NCBI GenBank assembly: GCA_047518265.1
Contig: JAKZRG010000004.1
Span: forward strand, 124,001-188,000
Length of the DNA stretch: 64,000 nucleotides
Direction of reading: 5' to 3'
Source of the DNA: Oceanospirillum sp047518265
Lineage (GTDB): Bacteria > Pseudomonadota > Gammaproteobacteria > Pseudomonadales > Halomonadaceae
The notes below the pieces were generated by a model, which was not told the origin of the DNA, did no database searches, and saw only the letters and a list, made by a program, of their open reading frames with translations. Below, in pieces: positions 1-9,700 of the stretch (the first letter of the stretch is position 1; every line of letters begins with the position of its first letter). The position numbers and the translations under genes were made by a program.

Positions 1-44
1 CTCTAAGTACTCAAACAAAATCATTCCAGTACTTGCAGCTATTC

Positions 45-107
45 TTGTTCCCCCGCTTTGCGTGGGAATAAATAGCGGTAGGCTACCACGCAGGAGCGTG
101 GGAGCCA
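45..107. repeat. REP-like pair of GC-rich palindromes
   Basis: Two imperfect hairpins lie about 12 bp apart. The first pairs CCCCCGC with GCGTGGG. The second pairs CCACGC with GCGTGG around AGGA. They have the look of the CCCACGC/GCGTGGG REP-type intergenic palindromes common in proteobacteria. They sit just downstream of the minus-strand M48 peptidase gene and may also act as its 3' hairpin. No T-run typical of a terminator is seen. Confidence 0.5.
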
Positions 108-154
108 GTTCTATTTATAAGAAAGTATTTGTGCTGCTTCGTCAGGAACTAAAC

Positions 155-976
155 TTAAGCCTTACAGCTAGGTTTACGACCTTCTGATAGAGCCTGTTCA
201 TACATAGGCATTACTTTAGCAAAACGTTTGGTCAGATCTTTAATGCGGCGTTTGTTTGATGGGTGAGTAGACATAAACTCAGGTTGTGCCTTACCGCTGG
301 CCTTAGCCATATTTTGCCAAAGAGTCACAGACTCCTGTGGATCAAAGCCAGCTTTGGCCATTAAATCCAAGCCCATAATATCGGCTTCACTTTCTTGAAT
401 ACGACCGAAAGGCAGGACAATACCGTACTGAGCACCGGCACCTAACAGGGCGAATATCTGGTCTTTTTCAGCACTTTGTTCACCGGCTATTTTATAAGCT
501 AGGGAGAGGCCGGTCTGAGTCGCATAAGAGGTGGAAACCCGCTCGTTACCGTGTTCCGCTAAAACATGGGCTAATTCATGACCAATAACAGCAGCCAGTT
601 GATGTTGGTTTTCTGCCACTTTCAGCAAACCGGTATAAACACCCACTTTACCACCGGGCAGTGCAAAGGCGTTGACCTGATCAGAATCAAAGATCACTAC
701 TTCCCACTCTGCAATACTGTATTTTTCAGGCACCTGGGCAATCACCTTATCAGCAACACAATTAACATAGTTACTGGTGATTTTATTGCCACGGGCAGGG
801 GTTTCTTCTTTCATCTGAGCGAAAGACTGTACACCCATTTGGTTAATTTCAGCACTGGGGAAGAGCTTCAATTGATTACGGCCGGTAGGGGAGGTGCTAC
901 AACCGGCAATTAATAGAGCCGATAGTCCCACAAGCAGAGATTTTTTAATCCGTTTATTCTGTAAACCCGCCAGCAT
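155..976 (-). CDS. M48-family metallopeptidase lipoprotein (LoiP/YcaL-like)
   Basis: Predicted outer-membrane-anchored zinc protease of 273 residues. A basic N-terminus and hydrophobic stretch end in the lipobox LIAGC, with Cys26 as the lipidation site. The zinc-binding HELAH motif is at residues 133-137, and the downstream ESEAD motif near 195-199 supplies the third metal ligand expected of M48 peptidases. The family (LoiP, YcaL, BepA) degrades or helps to fold outer-membrane proteins. The length fits a stand-alone catalytic domain without the TPR region of BepA, so the LoiP/YcaL side is more likely. The gene appears monocistronic. A terminator of the upstream Spy-like gene separates the two. 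Confidence 0.88.
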   Translation of the reverse strand: MLAGLQNKRIKKSLLVGLSALLIAGCSTSPTGRNQLKLFPSAEINQMGVQSFAQMKEETPARGNKITSNYVNCVADKVIAQVPEKYSIAEWEVVIFDSDQVNAFALPGGKVGVYTGLLKVAENQHQLAAVIGHELAHVLAEHGNERVSTSYATQTGLSLAYKIAGEQSAEKDQIFALLGAGAQYGIVLPFGRIQESEADIMGLDLMAKAGFDPQESVTLWQNMAKASGKAQPEFMSTHPSNKRRIKDLTKRFAKVMPMYEQALSEGRKPSCKA

Positions 977-1083
977 AATAAATAACCTGAATGAACTGAG
1001 ATGAAAGATTCGATGGTTCTATTATCGCCAATCAGGCAGTAAAGTTCAGCTATTTGCCAGTGATTCTGTGGATTATTCGGCAG

Positions 1084-1115
1084 AAAAAAGCACCTATCGG
1101 GAAATAGGTGCTTTT
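1084..1115 (-). terminator. Rho-independent terminator of the Spy-like gene
   Basis: A 12-bp stem (AAAAGCACCTAT against ATAGGTGCTTTT) with a short loop is followed on the minus strand by a run of T. It lies about 105 bp past the stop codon of the minus-strand gene at 1221-1694. Confidence 0.8.
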
Positions 1116-1220
1116 CAGGAGATGGTCGGTGTAATTTTGATAGACTATTTCTAGGTGTAGCCCCAAAGGTCATCCCTAGAGCTGGCCAAAGTATTGTTTC
1201 GAAATGCCATCTTTAAAGAG

Positions 1221-1694
1221 CTACTGTAAACGTTGGCTGAGTTTTGCTTTCTGTTCATCAGTTAAGACCTGCACCATTTCCTGCATCATAGGCAGCTTAT
1301 TCTTAAACGTCTGTTGCATCAGGTTGGCATTTTTATCCATTAGGCTGTTCAGCTTGTTCGTTTCTGCTCCATCCAATAATGCCAACATAAACTCGGCTTT
1401 ATTATCGGCCATCTGTTCACGATGATCCTGTTTATTATCGTCGCGGTATTTTTCCATAATACTGCGGATCTCTTTGCGTTGGCTGCGGCTAAGATCCAGA
1501 TCCTTGAACATTTTTTTGTTCATCATCATGCCATTGTGATGACCTTTACCGTGATGACGACCACCTTGTTCCATACTGGTATGCAGTTGTTTCCAACCAC
1601 CATTTTCATTATCACCACAAGCCATTGCAGCGATAGGGCCTGCTAGTAGCAGAGCGGCAATACTGCCGGTTAATAGCTTTTTCTTCAGTGTCAT
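1221..1694 (-). CDS. Spy/CpxP-family periplasmic protein
   Basis: A 157-residue exported protein. Residues 1-26 form a signal peptide (KKK, then a hydrophobic core ending AMA). The mature part is His/Met-rich at its start (GGRHHGKGHHNG and MMMNKKM). It then has long amphipathic helices and the two LTxxQ-type motifs of the family, seen as LSRSQRKE and, near the C-terminus, LTDEQKAKL. Spy/CpxP proteins are ATP-independent chaperones or modulators of envelope-stress sensors. The His-rich start suggests metal binding, which is an inference. No CpxAR-type two-component genes are adjacent, so its regulation is not evident here. Confidence 0.82.
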   Translation of the reverse strand: MTLKKKLLTGSIAALLLAGPIAAMACGDNENGGWKQLHTSMEQGGRHHGKGHHNGMMMNKKMFKDLDLSRSQRKEIRSIMEKYRDDNKQDHREQMADNKAEFMLALLDGAETNKLNSLMDKNANLMQQTFKNKLPMMQEMVQVLTDEQKAKLSQRLQ

Positions 1695-1850
1695 GGCGCT
1701 GTACTCCCGCTGTTTATTTGATGAAATCAGTATAGGGAGTACCGTGCAAAGTGTGTGTCAGCGGTAAGTAAAGAGAGTGTAAATTAGGAAGGGCTATATG
1801 CTTAAGGCTGGAAAGCTTGACGATAATAGTATGCCTCCAGCCTCCAGCGA

Positions 1851-2399
1851 TTAATAGTTCTCAGCAATATGCTGATCTTTTAGCTTCACATAGTTACCTG
1901 CGGTATAGGTAAAAAAGCCCATCTCTTTTTCACTCAACTTGCGCTTTTGTTCTACGGGGCGGCCCACATAGAGATAACCGGATTCCAGCTTTTTCCCTGG
2001 CGGTACTAGGCTACCGGCGCCGATAATCACATCATCTCCCACTTCAGCGCCATCCATCACCATAGCGCCCATACCTACTAAGACTCGGCTACCTATGGTG
2101 CAACCATGCAGCATCGCCTGATGGCCAATAGTGACGTCATCACCGATGATTAAAGGAAAGCCATCGGGATTAAAAGGGCCTGCGTGGGTGATATGCAGAA
2201 CCGAACCATCCTGCACGCTGGTACGTGCGCCAATACGGATGCGATGCATATCGCCGCGAATAACGGTAAGGGGCCAAACTGAGCAATCATCACCCAGTAC
2301 CACATCACCTAAAACCACGGCAGAGGGATCAACAAATACCTTTTCCCCTAGTGTTGGTTGCATACCCTGAAAGCTACGTATCGATAATTGTTGTGTCAT
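1851..2399 (-). CDS. Gamma-carbonic-anhydrase-family left-handed beta-helix protein
   Basis: A 182-residue protein of the YrdA/PaaY gamma-class carbonic anhydrase family. Hexapeptide repeats such as VVLGDV, VVLGDD and IGDDVTIGH run through the middle and form the trimeric left-handed beta-helix. Metal-ligand histidines are visible at the expected spacing (VLHITHAG, TIGHQAMLHGC). A C-terminal helix (KLSEKEMGFFTYTAGNYVKL) is typical of the group. The gene is divergent from prlC, an arrangement also found in Pseudomonas. Whether it hydrates CO2 is unknown. Many members have no measured activity. Confidence 0.9.
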   Translation of the reverse strand: MTQQLSIRSFQGMQPTLGEKVFVDPSAVVLGDVVLGDDCSVWPLTVIRGDMHRIRIGARTSVQDGSVLHITHAGPFNPDGFPLIIGDDVTIGHQAMLHGCTIGSRVLVGMGAMVMDGAEVGDDVIIGAGSLVPPGKKLESGYLYVGRPVEQKRKLSEKEMGFFTYTAGNYVKLKDQHIAENY

Positions 2400-2568
2400 A
2401 TAAGGCTCTCTGATAGTTAATCCGCTAGTGATATTTAATGGCTGAGATAAAAGATTATAACCCGTCTGATACTGGAAATTCTGTGCATAAGCCCCATATT
2501 GAATGCTAATAGGTTAATAAAATGATCGGGAAAGCCTGATCGAACAGAATCAAAATAAGGGCCGTTAA

Positions 2569-4608
2569 ATGAGTAACCTGCTACTGGAAAGCCATACTTT
2601 GCCACCTTTCAGTCAGATCAACCCGGAGATGGTTGAACCGGCTCTGGATCAGCTGTTGGCTGATGGCCGTGCTGCTATTGCTGATCTGCAACAACAGGAT
2701 AAACCCACTTGGGATTCTCTGGTTCAGGCCTTAAGTGAGCATGAGGATCGTTTATCCCAGATGTGGTCACCGGTGAGCCATATGAACTCTGTGGTTAACA
2801 GTGATGCACTGCGTGAAGCTTATAACGCCTGTCTGCCAAAGCTGTCTCAATACAGTACCGAGATGGGACAAAATGAAGCCCTATGCAATAGCTTTAAAGC
2901 CTTAAAAGACAGTGATGATTTTGCTCAGTTAAATACTGCCCAGCAAAAAGCCATTACCAATACGCTACGTGATTTCCACCTATCGGGTATCGATCTTCCG
3001 GCAGAGAAAAAGCAACGTTACGGTGAGCTAAAACAGAAGTTATCTGAGCTGACCAATAAGTTTGCCGAAAATGTCATGGATGCCACTCAAGGTTGGCATA
3101 AACAGATTACCGATGAAGCGGAATTAGTCGGTTTACCGGACTCTGCCAAGGATCTATTGAAGCAGCTAGCGGCCCAAAAAGAGCTGGACGGTTGGGTGAT
3201 TACTCTTGATTTCCCCTCTTTCCAACCGGTGATGACTTATGCCGATAACCGTGAACTGCGTGAAGAGGTGTATACCGCTTTTGTGACTCGTGCTTCGGAT
3301 CAGGGGCCAAAAGCCGGTGAATGGGATAACTCACCAATTATGGATGAGATCCTGGAACTGCGCTATGAACTGGCTCAGCTGTTAGGTTTTAACAGTTATG
3401 CCGAGTATTCCATCGAAACCAAGATGGCGACGAGCACCGATGAAGTACTGGGTTTCCTAAATGATCTGGCGGATCGTTCCGTCAGTCAGGCCCGTACCGA
3501 ATTTGCTGAGCTACAAGCTTATGCTAAAGATGAATTTGGCGCCGAAGATCTAAAAGCTTGGGATGCTGGTTACTACAGCGAAAAACTGCGTCAGCAGCGT
3601 TATGCCATCTCTCAGGAAGAACTACGTCCTTATTTCCCCGCACCTAAGGTGATCTCGGGCATGTTTGATGTGGTGAACCGTTTGTACGGCATCACATTGG
3701 AAGAAACCACGGATCAGATTGATCGCTGGCACGATGATGTGAAGTACTACATCATCAAACGGGACGGTCAGGAAATCGCTGGTTTCTATCTGGATCTTTA
3801 CGCCCGTGAAAATAAACGCGGTGGAGCCTGGATGGATGATTGCCGGGTACGTCGTCGTAAGGCGGGTGGTGAGCTACAGCTACCGGTCGCTTATCTGGTC
3901 TGTAACTTCTCTGCCCCAGTAGGCGATAAACCTGCCTTGCTAACTCATGATGAAGTGACCACTCTGTTCCATGAATTTGGCCATGGTCTGCATCATATGC
4001 TGACCAAGGTAGAGGTGGCCGATGTTGCTGGTATCAATGGCGTTGCCTGGGATGCGGTAGAGCTACCTAGCCAGTTTATGGAAAACTTCTGCTATGAAAA
4101 AGAAGGTCTGGATCTGATCGCTTCCCATGTGGAAACCGGTGAGGGCCTACCTCAAGAGATGTTGGATAAACTGCAAGCTGCGAAGAACTTCCAATCGGCC
4201 ATGGTGATGGTGCGTCAGTTAGAATTTGCCCTGTTTGATTTCCGTATGCACCACGAATATAAAACCGACTGGGATTCCAGTATTCAAGGCGTATTAAACC
4301 AAGTCCGTGAACAGGTAGCTGTCTTACCGCCAACAGACTTTAACCGCTTCCAGCATGGTTTTAGCCATATCTTTGCCGGTGGTTATGCGGCGGGCTACTA
4401 CAGCTATAAATGGGCAGAAGTACTGTCGGCCGATGCCTTCTCACGTTTTGAAGATGAAGGTATCTTTAACGCCGAAACTGGCCGCTCCTTCCTAGAAAAT
4501 GTTCTAGAAATGGGTGGCTCAAAAGAACCGGCAGAACTGTTTAAAGCCTTCCGTGGTCGTGAGCCCCAGGTTGATGCTTTACTGCGTCATAGTGGTATTA
4601 AAGGCTAG
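2569..4608 (+). CDS. prlC: Oligopeptidase A (M3 zinc metallopeptidase)
   Basis: A 679-residue cytoplasmic peptidase that degrades short peptides, including cleaved signal peptides. The M3 active site HEFGH is at residues 468-472, in the context TLFHEFGHGLHHML. The downstream EAVELPSQ-like segment (WDAVELPSQFMEN) supplies the third zinc ligand. Length and start (MSNLLLESHTLPPFSQI) match E. coli PrlC closely. AAGG lies about 8 bp upstream of the ATG. It is divergent from the gamma-CA gene and followed by yheV, the order seen in pseudomonads. Confidence 0.97.
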   Translation: MSNLLLESHTLPPFSQINPEMVEPALDQLLADGRAAIADLQQQDKPTWDSLVQALSEHEDRLSQMWSPVSHMNSVVNSDALREAYNACLPKLSQYSTEMGQNEALCNSFKALKDSDDFAQLNTAQQKAITNTLRDFHLSGIDLPAEKKQRYGELKQKLSELTNKFAENVMDATQGWHKQITDEAELVGLPDSAKDLLKQLAAQKELDGWVITLDFPSFQPVMTYADNRELREEVYTAFVTRASDQGPKAGEWDNSPIMDEILELRYELAQLLGFNSYAEYSIETKMATSTDEVLGFLNDLADRSVSQARTEFAELQAYAKDEFGAEDLKAWDAGYYSEKLRQQRYAISQEELRPYFPAPKVISGMFDVVNRLYGITLEETTDQIDRWHDDVKYYIIKRDGQEIAGFYLDLYARENKRGGAWMDDCRVRRRKAGGELQLPVAYLVCNFSAPVGDKPALLTHDEVTTLFHEFGHGLHHMLTKVEVADVAGINGVAWDAVELPSQFMENFCYEKEGLDLIASHVETGEGLPQEMLDKLQAAKNFQSAMVMVRQLEFALFDFRMHHEYKTDWDSSIQGVLNQVREQVAVLPPTDFNRFQHGFSHIFAGGYAAGYYSYKWAEVLSADAFSRFEDEGIFNAETGRSFLENVLEMGGSKEPAELFKAFRGREPQVDALLRHSGIKG

Positions 4609-4664
4609 GTTCTTCATATCTAATCAGACTTATACGTAACAGCCTAGCGGACAGGTAACATGAT

Positions 4665-4688
4665 AGTATCCGGTTTTTGCCGGATACT
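4665..4688 (+). terminator. Hairpin downstream of prlC
   Basis: A 9-bp perfect stem (AGTATCCGG/CCGGATACT) with a T-rich loop lies 57 bp past the prlC stop. The T-run after the stem is weak (TCTGTTT), so termination efficiency is uncertain. Confidence 0.55.
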
Positions 4689-4824
4689 TCTGTTTAAGCC
4701 TATGAGTTTAAGCTGGTAGCCCCTAAGCTGCTGTTGTTATTCGTTGTCTCTGAGATAACTAAATGATGTTTAGCTTGTAGTTAAACATCAATAATCGTAT
4801 CCCTTATCAAGCGCAGTGAGGCTT

Positions 4825-4866
4825 GTGTAGGTTGGGCTGAGCGGAGCGAACCCCAACATTGCCTAC
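4825..4866. repeat. REP-like element (GTAGGTTGGG type)
   Basis: An imperfect palindrome with TGTAGGTTGGG at the left and ACCCCAACA at the right around GCGGAGC. This is the widespread REP-type motif beginning GTAGGTTGG. A related copy lies at 46088-46121, and a more degenerate one near 45004. It sits in the prlC-yheV gap, which otherwise holds only the prlC hairpin. Confidence 0.55.
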
Positions 4867-4908
4867 CGATTACTTCATGGGCCATTGATATCTATATCGA
4901 GATTAAAG

Positions 4909-5145
4909 ATGAGCATTATTAAACGTTTTATCGCCGGAGCTGTATGCCCCCGCTGTGGTGAAATGGACAAACTAAAAGCATGGACCGATAACGACATTCA
5001 ACACCGTGAGTGTGTTGCCTGTGACTTTACCGATGAGATGTCTCTGGTGGCACCACCGGAAGAGTTGATGACGCGGGTGAATCAAGCGGAGTCTGATCCA
5101 AAAGATGAGATTCAGGTGGTTAAGCTGATGGACCCTAAGGCTTAA
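4909..5145 (+). CDS. yheV: YheV-family zinc-ribbon protein
   Basis: A small (78-residue) putative metal-binding protein. Two CxxC pairs (CPRC near residue 14 and CVAC near residue 36) form a zinc ribbon, followed by an acidic tail. The ATG at 4909 is preferred over upstream in-frame codons because the family begins MSIIKRFIAGAVCPRC and a GAG lies 7 bp upstream. The family's function is not established. It is repeatedly found beside prlC or kefB in gammaproteobacteria. Confidence 0.85.
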   Translation: MSIIKRFIAGAVCPRCGEMDKLKAWTDNDIQHRECVACDFTDEMSLVAPPEELMTRVNQAESDPKDEIQVVKLMDPKA

Positions 5146-5172
5146 TTCTTTGTGATTGTTAAGCCTAAGGCC

Positions 5173-5216
5173 AAACGGTACAGGTGCCGAACGTAGCCCG
5201 TACCGTTTCGGTTTTT
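5173..5216 (+). terminator. Terminator after yheV
   Basis: AAACGGTAC pairs perfectly with GTACCGTTT, followed by CGGTTTTT. It lies between the convergent yheV and thrB genes. Confidence 0.75.
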
Positions 5217-5245
5217 AATCCTTTCTTCTATCCCAAGCCAATTTA

Positions 5246-6196
5246 TCAACCGGTTTGCTTAATTCTTGCCAGCAAAATCAGCTTATATTGCTCAGGATCT
5301 TTCACCAGATTATCTTGTTGTTCATGACCCTCTTCAGGTTCCACCAGATATTTAGCGATCAAACGAGAAATCCAGTAACGTAGGGCACAGGCTCGAAGAA
5401 AACCCGGTAGAGCGTGTTGTTCCTGATCCGTTAGGGGGCGAACACTGCTATAACCTGCCAGTACCGCTTGTTGTAGATCGACATTAGGCTCAGATCCATC
5501 CTGACAACTCCAGTCATTAATCACAATGGCGAGATCATATAGCCAATGTCCGGTGCAACCGTTATAAAAGTCGATCACGCCCGTTAGGTTATCACCGTCA
5601 AAAAAGCTGTTATCCCGAAACAGGTCGCCATGAATAATGCCTTTCGGCAGGTCTGGGCACTCCTCCAATAGATCGCCAAAGTGGCTGATCTCCAACTGCA
5701 TCAGTTGCTGATCCATCTCATCCAATAGAGGCAATAAATCCGGTGCGCTGGCTTTCATCCAATCCAAAGAGCGTTGATTGGTTTTCTGTTGAGAAAAGTC
5801 TTTACCTGCCAAGTGCAAACGGGCCAAGCATTGTCCGATGGCTTTTGCCTGTAGGGCATTAATCTGTTCGGGATGCTGACCGGCTAAAAAAGGAAATAGC
5901 AGGGCCGGTTTATCAGAAATATGGTGCAGGCATTGGCCTGTTTGATCCGGTAACGGAGGGGCAATTTCTAAGCCTTTGTCTGCCAGAAAGGGCAAGAGGT
6001 GCACAAAAAAGTCCAGATCACTGTGATCGCCTTGTTCAAACAGCGTCAGAATAAAGTTCTGATCGGCACAGCTAACCTTATAGGTGGTATTTTCCGTGCC
6101 GCCGGTCATGCCTTTGCTAATAATGGGGCCGTTTAATCCATAAGCTTGCATCAGTTGCTGGAGGGCTTGATCGGATACGCTGGTATAAACGGCCAT
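5246..6196 (-). CDS. thrB: Homoserine kinase, APH-fold type
   Basis: A 316-residue kinase that phosphorylates homoserine in threonine biosynthesis. It belongs to the aminoglycoside-phosphotransferase-like ThrB of pseudomonads, not the GHMP-type enzyme of E. coli. The catalytic loop HGDLFRDN and the metal-binding IDFYNG segment are present, with a glycine-rich N-lobe (GMTGGTENTTYKV). It stands upstream of the DUF2782 gene and divergent from polA. This thrB-DUF2782-polA block is characteristic of Pseudomonas-type genomes and supports the assignment. Confidence 0.92.
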   Translation of the reverse strand: MAVYTSVSDQALQQLMQAYGLNGPIISKGMTGGTENTTYKVSCADQNFILTLFEQGDHSDLDFFVHLLPFLADKGLEIAPPLPDQTGQCLHHISDKPALLFPFLAGQHPEQINALQAKAIGQCLARLHLAGKDFSQQKTNQRSLDWMKASAPDLLPLLDEMDQQLMQLEISHFGDLLEECPDLPKGIIHGDLFRDNSFFDGDNLTGVIDFYNGCTGHWLYDLAIVINDWSCQDGSEPNVDLQQAVLAGYSSVRPLTDQEQHALPGFLRACALRYWISRLIAKYLVEPEEGHEQQDNLVKDPEQYKLILLARIKQTG

Positions 6197-6304
6197 AAAT
6201 CACCTAAGGTACTGTCAGATAATATAAAAAATTAAGGAATAGGCAGGATATCTCACTTTTTAATGCTTCGAAAGATTTACAGTCCTATGACCCTGACAAT
6301 GGGA

Positions 6305-6583
6305 TTACCAGCGTAGCAGCACCCACTCTGGAATCAGAAAAGACTTACGCTCGCTATCCTGACGGATATAGTTACCATCACCATTGGCATCAATCAGATA
6401 ATATTCAGGGCCCATTTTAGGTTTGACCTTGATGGCGTATAACACACCGTTGGCCCGGTATTCATACAAAGTGCGGTCACCGCCATCACGAATGGTAATT
6501 TCTGGTTCGAGCTGTTGGTCTTCGGCCTGTGCCTGAACAAAGGGCAATACTAATAACAGACTGAAAAAAATGGCACGTAACAT
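6305..6583 (-). CDS. DUF2782 exported protein
   Basis: A 92-residue protein with a signal peptide (MLRAIFFSLLLVLPFVQAQA) followed by a compact beta-rich domain (PEITIRDGGDRTLYEYRANG and LYAIKVKPKMGPEYYLID). It matches the DUF2782 family, whose members lie between thrB and polA in many gammaproteobacteria. Its function is unknown; a periplasmic location is inferred from the signal peptide. Confidence 0.85.
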   Translation of the reverse strand: MLRAIFFSLLLVLPFVQAQAEDQQLEPEITIRDGGDRTLYEYRANGVLYAIKVKPKMGPEYYLIDANGDGNYIRQDSERKSFLIPEWVLLRW

Positions 6584-6717
6584 ATTTTAAATCCTTGTCA
6601 GACCTTTGGTCTGAATCCCGTGTGCTTTATTATGATGCTAATTGTTTCGCAGCCTTTATCGTTTCTTCTTGCTGCGACCACATACCTATTATAACCGAAT
6701 TGAGTTGATATCCTGCT

Positions 6718-9700
6718 ATGAATGACACTGCCCAATTACCACTGGTTTTAGTGGATGGTTCCTCTTATCTGTATCGGGCATTTCATGCCATGCCGCCTTT
6801 AATGACCTCAAAAGGCCAGCCCAGTGGCGCGATTAAGGGGGTAGTGAATATGCTGAAAAGTCTGCTGAGGCAATATCCCCAATCTCCGGTAGTGGTGATC
6901 TTTGATGCCAAGGGTAAAACCTTTCGGGATGATATGTATGTGGAATATAAGGCCAATCGTCCTTCTATGCCCGATGACTTACGTTCCCAGATTGAGCCCT
7001 TACATCAAACCATTAAAGCCATGGGCATGCCTTTACTGTGTGTGCCCGGTGTTGAGGCGGATGATGTTATTGGTACCCTAGCTTATCAGGGAGAGGCGGA
7101 AGGGCGTTCCGTGGTGATCTCTACCGGTGATAAGGATATGGCCCAGCTGGTGACTGAAAAGGTGACTCTGGTAAACACCATGACAGATACCGTAATGGAT
7201 ATCCCCGGTGTACATACTAAGTTTGGTATCGGCCCTGAGCTGATTATCGACTTTCTCGCTTTGATGGGCGATAAGGTGGATAACATTCCCGGTGTACCCG
7301 GTGTGGGTGAAAAAACCGCCGTAGCACTATTGCAGGGTATTGGTGGCTTAGATGCTATTTATGCGGATCTGGATAAGATTGCGCCTCTGGGTTTTCGCGG
7401 TTCCAAGACTCTAGCGAAAAAAATGGCGGATAATCAGGAAATGGCTTATCTGTCCTATCAACTGGCCACGATTAAGCTGGACGTTGAGTTGGAAGCCCGT
7501 ATCGATGATCTGGTGATGACACCTCAAGATATCGATCAGCTAACAGAGCTGTATACCGAGCTGGAATTTAAGAGCTGGGTTAATGAGCTAAACCGTCAAG
7601 GTGGTGGTACGGCCAAGAAAACATCTGCTGCAACGGCTGTCAAAACAGAGGCTTCTGCTGATGCTCCTGTTGACAAAAGCTCTGTTGAAGAGAGCTCTGA
7701 TGATAAAGCAGAAGGGGCTGGTGAGAATGATTCGGTACTGGACTACGGCATTATCGAAAGTGCTGATATCTCCATGGCCGATATTGAGTATGAAACGATA
7801 CTGGAAAAAGAAAGCTTTAATGCCTGGTTAGAGAAGCTCAAAGCGGCTGAGTCATTTGCTTTTGATACCGAAACCACCAGTCTGGAATATATGCAGGCAG
7901 AGATTGTCGGCGTTTCCTTTGCCGTAGAGGCTGGCAAGGCCGCTTATGTGCCTGTGGCTCATGATTACTTTAATGCACCGAAGCAGCTGGATCGGGATTG
8001 GGTGTTGGCTCAGTTAAAACCTCTGCTAGAAGATCCTGCCAAGGGAAAAATTGGTCAACATCTGAAATACGATATTAATGTACTGGCCAATTACGGCATT
8101 GAGTTACAAGGTGTGGCCAGCGATACCATGCTGGCGTCTTACGTGCTGAACTCCACCGCTACTCGTCACGATATGGATAGCCTATCCAAAAAATATCTGG
8201 GCCATAGCACCATTAGCTTTTCCGAAGTAGCGATTAATGACGGTAAAAATAGCCGGGATGAGCAGATGGAGATGCTACTGGATGAGCCTGAAGCACCCGT
8301 AGAAAAGGATGCGCAAACTTTGGCCATGGAAGCTCTAGAAGAGAAGATCTATCAGGTCGCGGGAGAGAAATTTGCTATTAACTCACCTAAGCAAATTGGT
8401 CGGGTACTGTTTGAAGTACACCAGTTACCGGTACTGCAAGCGACTGCCAAGGGTGTGCCTTCTACCTCGGAAACCGTGTTAAAACGTTTGGCCCGTGATC
8501 ATGAATTACCACGCTTGATCGTAGAGTACCGTGCTTTAGAGAAAAGTAAAAAAGATGATAGCGGTCAAAGCAATAAGCTACTGACTTTTAATAAAATCTT
8601 ACTGGAAAGAGCTGCGCCTTACGCGGCAGAAGATGCGGATGTTACCTTGCGTTTGCATCAACATCTGTGGCCTAAGGTGGAAGAAAAAGAATCTATTCTG
8701 AGCTTATTGAAAGATATCGAGCTGCCCCTTGTCACCGTGTTATCCCGTATTGAGCGTAACGGTGCCAAGGTAGATGTACAAAAGCTGGCTGAGCAAAGCA
8801 AAGAGATTACCGCTCGTTTAGTTCAGTTGGAAGCTGAAGCCTTTGAACTGGCCGGTAAGGAGTTCAACCTGGGTTCACCGAAACAGTTGGGTGAGATCCT
8901 TTATGAACAGATGGAACTGCCGGTTCGGAAGAAAACCCCTAAGGGCAAACCGTCTACCTCAGAAGAAGCTCTGCAAGAGCTGGCGCTGGATTACCCTCTG
9001 CCTAAGCTGATTATGGAGCACCGTAGTCTGAGTAAGCTGAAGTCTACCTATACGGACAAGCTGCCACAGATGATCAGTGAAAAAACAGGCCGTATTCATA
9101 CCTCCTATCATCAGGCGGTAACGGCCACAGGTCGTTTATCTTCCAGTGATCCTAACCTGCAAAATATTCCGATTCGTACGGAAGAGGGCCGTCGTATCCG
9201 TCAGGCTTTTGTGGCGGAAGAGGGTTTTAGCATAGTGGCAGCGGATTATTCGCAAATTGAGCTACGCATTATGGCCCATCTGTCCGGTGATAAGGGTTTG
9301 GTAGAAGCCTTCCAAAATAATCAGGATGTGCACAGAGCCACCGCAGCCGAGGTTTTTGGTTGCACACCAGAGGATGTGACTGTGGATCAGCGTCGCAGCG
9401 CCAAGGCCATTAACTTTGGTTTGATCTATGGTATGTCCGCCTTTGGTTTAGCCAAGCAGCTGCATATTGAACGGAGTCAGGCGCAAATCTATATCGAGCG
9501 CTATTTTGATCGTTATCCCGGTGTTGCTCGTTATATGGATGATATTCGGGATAGCGCTAAAGAGAAGGGGTATGTGGAGACGCTATTTGGTCGTCGACTA
9601 TATTTGCCTGAACTGAATGCCGGCAATGGTGCCATGCGTAAAGGAGCGGAACGTACGGCTATTAATGCGCCGATGCAGGGAACGGCAGCAGATATTATTA

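Noticed and set aside
578..913. Plus-strand ORF over the M48 gene
   Set aside because: It is antisense to a well-supported conserved gene and has no recognisable protein features.
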